This document shows positions 19,436-23,259 of a stretch of 23,259 bases of DNA, piece after piece; positions within the stretch are counted from its first letter, which is position 1; the number at the start of each line of letters is the position of its first letter. Source of the DNA: Protostelium mycophagum. Lineage: Eukaryota; Evosea; Variosea; Protosteliida; Protosteliaceae. A program made the position numbers and the translations under genes. The notes beneath the pieces were generated by a model. That model made no database searches, had not been told where the DNA came from, and saw only the letters and a program-made list of their open reading frames with translations. Where the stretch lies: NCBI GenBank assembly GCA_002081555.1, contig MZNV01001045.1, positions 1 to 23,259 on the forward strand, written 5' to 3'.

Positions 19436-19890
19436 ATGGACACCAAGACACCCTCTACCCGCTCCTCTGCAAGCGACTTCGAGATGCCTGAAGATGACGA
19501 TGATCTTTTTGAGGGCATGATGGACCAAGATAGACGTATGCGAATTCAAGTATGGGTCCATCACAGAATGCACTCCTATTACCGTCTTAAGACCGACGAG
19601 TCAGCAACACTCACCAAGTTTCTTTTTAACTTAGAACACCCCGAAGTAAGTGTCTTATCCAATATTGATGATGTGAATTTTTACTTTTTGATCAGACTTT
19701 GGAAAAGTGGCTCAAAGCTATGAAGCAACTTCATATAGAACATCAATCCGCCCCTATTACAGCTCTCATGACTGAGGTCTTGGTGGAGAATGGAATGACA
19801 GGTCGTGTCTTTGGTAAGAGCCACATCTCTGTCCAAAATTCTGATCAACTCAAGTTGACAGAGCTGAAACTGGAAGAGAATACAGAGTGA
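19436..19890 (+). CDS. Unrecognised acidic two-exon protein, 134 aa
   Basis: Exons 19436-19645 and 19696-19890 join in phase 0 through a 50-nt intron (GTAAGTG...TGATCAG). The N terminus is Ser/Thr-rich then strongly acidic (MPEDDDDLFEGMMDQD). The rest looks globular and helical (VWVHHRMHSYYRLK, TLTKFLFNLEHPETLEKWLK, ITALMTEVLVENGMTG) and the end is charged. I know no matching family. Within exon 2, 19815-19862 has its own good donor (GTAAGAG) and acceptor (TTGACAG) and is 48 nt, a multiple of three without a stop, so it could be a facultative intron. AATAAA at 19948 is a candidate poly(A) signal. Confidence 0.6.
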
Positions 19891-20072
19891 AGAAAGCCAT
19901 TGGGTCAGGTGCTTGGGGGAACATTACGTTCAGAGTCAGTCCCACACAAATAAACTCTTGATTTAAAGAGTTGCGTTCTGGTTTTTTAAGGGTTAATTAT
20001 TATGTTTATTCAAACATGAATTTAATATTTTTTTGCTTGGCTGGAGCACGGTATCGCAGACATTTCTTCGAT

Positions 20073-20660
20073 TTATCCGCGGTCGCCCTGTCTACAATCA
20101 GACATGCATGGTCTGTACACTGCGGCGATGAGTGACTTCAGGTCGCGCCACGATTTCGCGACGCCACCGGCGACATTTTCGTATAGCAATTTTAAGTCAG
20201 ACTCTGACTCGTTGTAGAACACAATTGCGTATTTACAACACAAATATAATATTGGCGATTTGAGCGACTTCAGCCGCTGAACTGCGAACAACATCGTGAT
20301 ATTATAATGACGGTACTTACCCACGAGGTTGACGAACCACAGCGGGAAGGCTCCAGTTTCCTTGAGCCTAACACGTCGTCAAACACCACGAAACACGGCG
20401 GGAAGGCTCCAGTTTCATCCTTGGCCCGCATCTGTAAATCTATCAGTCCACGCAGCACTGAATATTCAGTGTGCACAGACGCGTCGTCAAGCCACGCATA
20501 GTCGTCGTTGAACGCTGCCGACGCGAAAACTATACCATATTTGAACTTCTTTTTTTAGCAACAGATCTGTGATCATATGACGTATAAAATATGACTTACC
20601 TGAACCCGGCGGCGCGACCAGCAGCCACAAGCTTGGATACGTGAATGCACCCAGTGACAT
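20073..20660 (-). pseudogene. Polinton/Maverick-like packaging-type ATPase (A32/FtsK-HerA), broken
   Basis: Starts at ATG 20660. The P-loop APPGSGKS (Walker A) follows within 25 residues, then a hydrophobic beta strand with Walker B acidic residues (FVVFDDVLGS), then a region with the order of features found in DNA-packaging ATPases of Polintons and large DNA viruses (NITMLFAVQRLK, a KYAIVFYNES strand). Two breaks interrupt the frame. One is in the seven-A run (plus-strand T run 20550-20556) after the P-loop. The other lies just after Walker B, where a 19-nt repeat is present twice (20342-20360, 20398-20416). The last segment stops at 20073. GTAAGTCA within the P-loop mimics a donor, but splicing there would destroy the motif. 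Its start lies 24 bp from the integrase start. It is probably nonfunctional. Confidence 0.65.
20342..20416 (-). repeat. 19-bp direct repeat at the second ATPase break
   Basis: GCGGGAAGGCTCCAGTTTC occurs at 20342-20360 and again at 20398-20416, 56 bp apart. The copy beside Walker B replaces the bases expected in the frame, so a local templated duplication is the likely cause of the break. Confidence 0.85.
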
Positions 20661-20684
20661 TATTGAGCCTATAATATAATCAGT

Positions 20685-21797
20685 ATGTTATATTTCGCCG
20701 CAATGTACAGTCGCGAATTAATTAATAAAATATGCGCTTATAAGCGCGACGGCACGGCCGGCTCTGAGTCTGCTCGGCGACGATTCTGCGCACATTATGG
20801 CGCCGACTGGACGCTCACAGGCGACGAATTATCATATAAAGGAAAGCCTATGGTCGCCGCCGAAGATGTCAATAGCGGTGTGACGAAAACATGCGTCATG
20901 AGTTTTCTAAAATCGCAGACAACTTACCAGCTGCATCTACAACCGCCCCGCGGCAAAAAGGTCACGCCAGTGCTCACGAAACACCCTCTACAACTTGTAC
21001 AGTGCGACCTGGTAGATATGAGTGATCTGTCCGCACAAAACAGTCGATATAATTGGATATTAAATATTGTCGACTCATTCTCGAAATACTTATGGTCATA
21101 TCCACTAAAGACAAAAACAGCGAAAAATGTCGCGAAATGTCTCGAGAGGTGGATTGACGACTTACCTGATAAATGCGAGACACTCCAGACCGATAATGGC
21201 ACCGAATTCGTAAATAGTGCTGTGAAAGACGTGTTAGAGTCAGACGGCATAAAACATATAACGGGACCTACCTATACGCCACAGAGTCAGGGCCAAATAG
21301 AGCGTACGAACGGCACAATAAAACGTCTGTTGTTCACCACAATGACGGCCGCTCATACGAAAAAGTGGCTCGACCTATTGCCTTTATCAGTCGACAACTA
21401 TAATAATACACTTCATACAACGATAAAAACGACTCCTGAGGCGCTATCTCACGCTGATGGACGCGGCCAGCGAGTCGGCGCAAAGAATATTCGGGCGGCT
21501 GCGAAGAACGTCCTTACGAATAACCGAAGACTCACCGGCGAACTCATACGTGTTGGTGACTCTGTTTGTGTGACCTTACTGGCCGCTGACTCAAATGTGA
21601 GAAAAGCGAAATTGACCGGAATCAGCTGGAAAGCATATCGGACTCAATATACGCGTGCGGTGTATACTGTGAATAAAGAGTATCGTGGCCTCTATACGGT
21701 GGCGGCTCATGAAAAATTGATCCGTGGTCTGAAAGGGCGGATCTACAATGATCGCGCAGTCGTCGACTGCGTGTTTAGATGGTGCTTGACACCCTGA
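20685..21797 (+). CDS. DD35E integrase of a Polinton/Maverick-like or related element
   Basis: An uninterrupted 370-codon ORF, unlike the intron-rich host genes. The catalytic core is of retroviral/Polinton integrase type: Asp 108 in QCDLVDM, Asp 170 in LQTDNGTEF and Glu 206 in QGQIERTNG, with exactly 35 residues between the last two. YTPQSQGQIERTNGTIKRLL is typical of this fold. The N terminus is basic and helical with no clear zinc-binding HHCC motif. The C-terminal part (270-370) is basic and probably binds DNA. The enzyme would join element ends to target DNA. It diverges from the broken ATPase with 24 bp between starts. ATG 20703 is an alternative start. No stops or shifts, so recent activity is possible. 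LTR Gypsy or Ginger transposons have similar integrases, but the ATPase neighbour favours a Polinton-like origin. Confidence 0.8.
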   Translation: MLYFAAMYSRELINKICAYKRDGTAGSESARRRFCAHYGADWTLTGDELSYKGKPMVAAEDVNSGVTKTCVMSFLKSQTTYQLHLQPPRGKKVTPVLTKHPLQLVQCDLVDMSDLSAQNSRYNWILNIVDSFSKYLWSYPLKTKTAKNVAKCLERWIDDLPDKCETLQTDNGTEFVNSAVKDVLESDGIKHITGPTYTPQSQGQIERTNGTIKRLLFTTMTAAHTKKWLDLLPLSVDNYNNTLHTTIKTTPEALSHADGRGQRVGAKNIRAAAKNVLTNNRRLTGELIRVGDSVCVTLLAADSNVRKAKLTGISWKAYRTQYTRAVYTVNKEYRGLYTVAAHEKLIRGLKGRIYNDRAVVDCVFRWCLTP

Positions 21798-22224
21798 AAA
21801 AAATTTAAATTTCAGGAAGAAAGTAGGAAATGTCAAACCTTGAGACCACCAGCGTTTGCTTCTGAAGCTTGATCATTATTTCGTTTGCACAAAAAATTGC
21901 GAGACAGAGCTCTATTTTGAGCATATCTATGTTATCTATTATCTACATTCTATATTCTAAATTACTTAAATAATATAATCAAATTTGTTTGAGGATCATT
22001 AAACCGTTCATAACAAAGCTCTGGCAATTGACTTGCTCCGTCTCAAAACTGTCTTGCGTCCATCTCTAGAAACTTTCCAGCACGCTCAATCAGATTGTAT
22101 CACATTGAGGTGTTAAGGATGCAGAATCAACATTCAAAAAAACCAAAACATGAGATGGCTCATGTAGAATTGAAGAAGTTGTGTTGAAAATATAGTCACG
22201 TGCTATTTCCACGAATAAACCATA
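21798..22224. other. AT-rich stretch after the integrase
   Basis: No gene is seen. A short TATCTATGTTATCTATTATCTACATTCTA-like AT run lies at about 21925-21955. A terminal inverted repeat or target-site duplication of the element could lie here, but I could not match one to the sequence left of 20073. Confidence 0.4.
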
Positions 22225-23162
22225 TTTATTTACAAGAAATGATTTCTATGAAAATGTTTGTAGATGGCCAGCACAACCTAAAACCTTCCACAATATCACG
22301 TGGAAGCCCTAACATTTTCCTATAGTACGTAATCAAAAAGTTTCTCTGAAATCTGACGGCTGCCAGAACCTAATCAGCAAAATTCATAGTGCACCCTATT
22401 GCCTGGAGATCTCTCCCAAATTATTGTTGGGTGGAGGAACAAGTGTCAACGTCTTCTTGCCGCATAGAACAAAAATGCCACACAGGCCTGTGTTTGCTAT
22501 GAGGCCCATGTTCAACACATTATAGACAGTCTTGTTGCTGAACTGTCTCTTGTAAGTATAGATCTTGTCAGTGGACACCTTTTGACCGACTCAGACTACA
22601 CTTCCCGAGCATATCAGTTATATCAATACCAACATCAACAAGTACAAACGCTGTTGTACAAAGCTTGTTCATGCCTGTTGCAACAAAGGCAAGTTTATTT
22701 ACAAGAAATGATTTCTATGAAAATGTTTGTAGATGGCCAGCACAACCTAAAACCTTCCACAATATCACGTGGAAGCCCTAACATTTTCCTATAGTACGTA
22801 ATCAAAAAGTTTCTCTGAAATCTGACGGCTGCCAGAACCTAATCAGCAAAATTCATAGTGCACCCTATTGCCTGGAGATCTCTCCCAAATTATTGTTGGG
22901 TGGAGGAACAAGTGTCAACGTCTTCTTGCCGCATAGAACAAAAATGCCACACAGGCCTGTGTTTGCTATGAGGCCCATGTTCAACACATTATAGACAGTC
23001 TTGTTGCTGAACTGTCTCTTGTAAGTATAGATCTTGTCAGTGGACACCTTTTGACCGACTCAGACTACACTTCCCGAGCATATCAGTTATATCAATACCA
23101 ACATCAACAAGTACAAACGCTGTTGTACAAAGCTTGTTCATGCCTGTTGCAACAAAGGCAAG
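22225..23162. repeat. 469-bp tandem duplication, two copies
   Basis: Copy 1 (22225-22693) and copy 2 (22694-23162) are head to tail and I found no difference between them. Each holds a 60-codon minus-strand ORF (22578-22396 and 23047-22865, with a hydrophobic centre GLIANTGLCGIFVLC). A plus-strand open frame in copy 1 runs through the junction into copy 2 and stops near 22794. I recognise neither as a known protein. Perfect identity means a very recent duplication or an assembly artefact. Confidence 0.9.
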
Positions 23163-23259
23163 AAAGGTATTTGTAGTGTCAGGCATCAATGACATAAAAC
23201 AACAAATAAATTAATATAATTTATTCACAAGTTGCAACAATGTTTAAATCAACGTTGTT

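Noticed and set aside
20582-20640. GTAAGTCA after GGTTCAG as a splice donor in the ATPase
   Set aside because: These bases encode the G-K-S of the Walker A motif; splicing them out would remove the catalytic loop, so a frame break further on is the better explanation.
1-23259. CRISPR array, bacterial operon or prophage
   Set aside because: Spliced eukaryotic genes throughout, no ribosome binding sites, and no spaced short repeats.

Overview
The window is nuclear DNA of an intron-dense eukaryote, probably a protist with a compact genome. Coding exons of about 20-230 nt alternate with short GT-AG introns (about 25-450 nt, many 40-60 nt). Genes lie tens to a few hundred bases apart on both strands. 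Stop usage fits the standard genetic code. No RNA gene was recognised. I cannot name the species. All splice models below were built by hand from reading phase and GT-AG sites; nothing was aligned or searched.

Left third (1-7165). A partial minus-strand gene (12-757) is followed by a 25-exon minus-strand gene (1035-6924). It encodes a CAMK-like Ser/Thr kinase domain, two PH domains and an unrecognised C-terminal region. One PH exon of this gene is present in three tandem copies. A small two-exon plus-strand ORF (6940-7165) starts 15 bp from the kinase start.

Middle (7391-16296). This is a well-preserved housekeeping block: a NEP1R1/Spo7-like membrane protein (minus), an eIF4E2/4EHP-like cap-binding protein (minus), a double-START lipid-binding protein (plus, 15 exons), a CDC50/LEM3 P4-ATPase subunit (plus, 8 exons) and a serine racemase/threonine dehydratase (minus, 7 exons). 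Several of these act on or bind lipids (NEP1R1, START, CDC50, PH domains), but they face both ways and need not be co-regulated.

Right third (16533-23259). Here genes are broken or unfamiliar: a flavin-reductase-like gene with an apparent internal deletion and frameshift, a small EF-hand protein, a frameshifted STI1/Hop C-terminal remnant, and an unrecognised two-exon acidic protein. Next come two divergent genes typical of a Polinton/Maverick-like element, a broken packaging-type ATPase (minus) and an intact DD35E integrase (plus). A seemingly perfect 469-bp tandem duplication closes the window.

Across the window the introns share recurrent short motifs: the palindrome TGACGTCA (often GATGACGTCATC), CGTTGTAGA/TCTACAACG, GAAATTTC, and short CTGC/GCAG-rich hairpins. 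These motifs and the triplicated exon are the most unusual signals I see.
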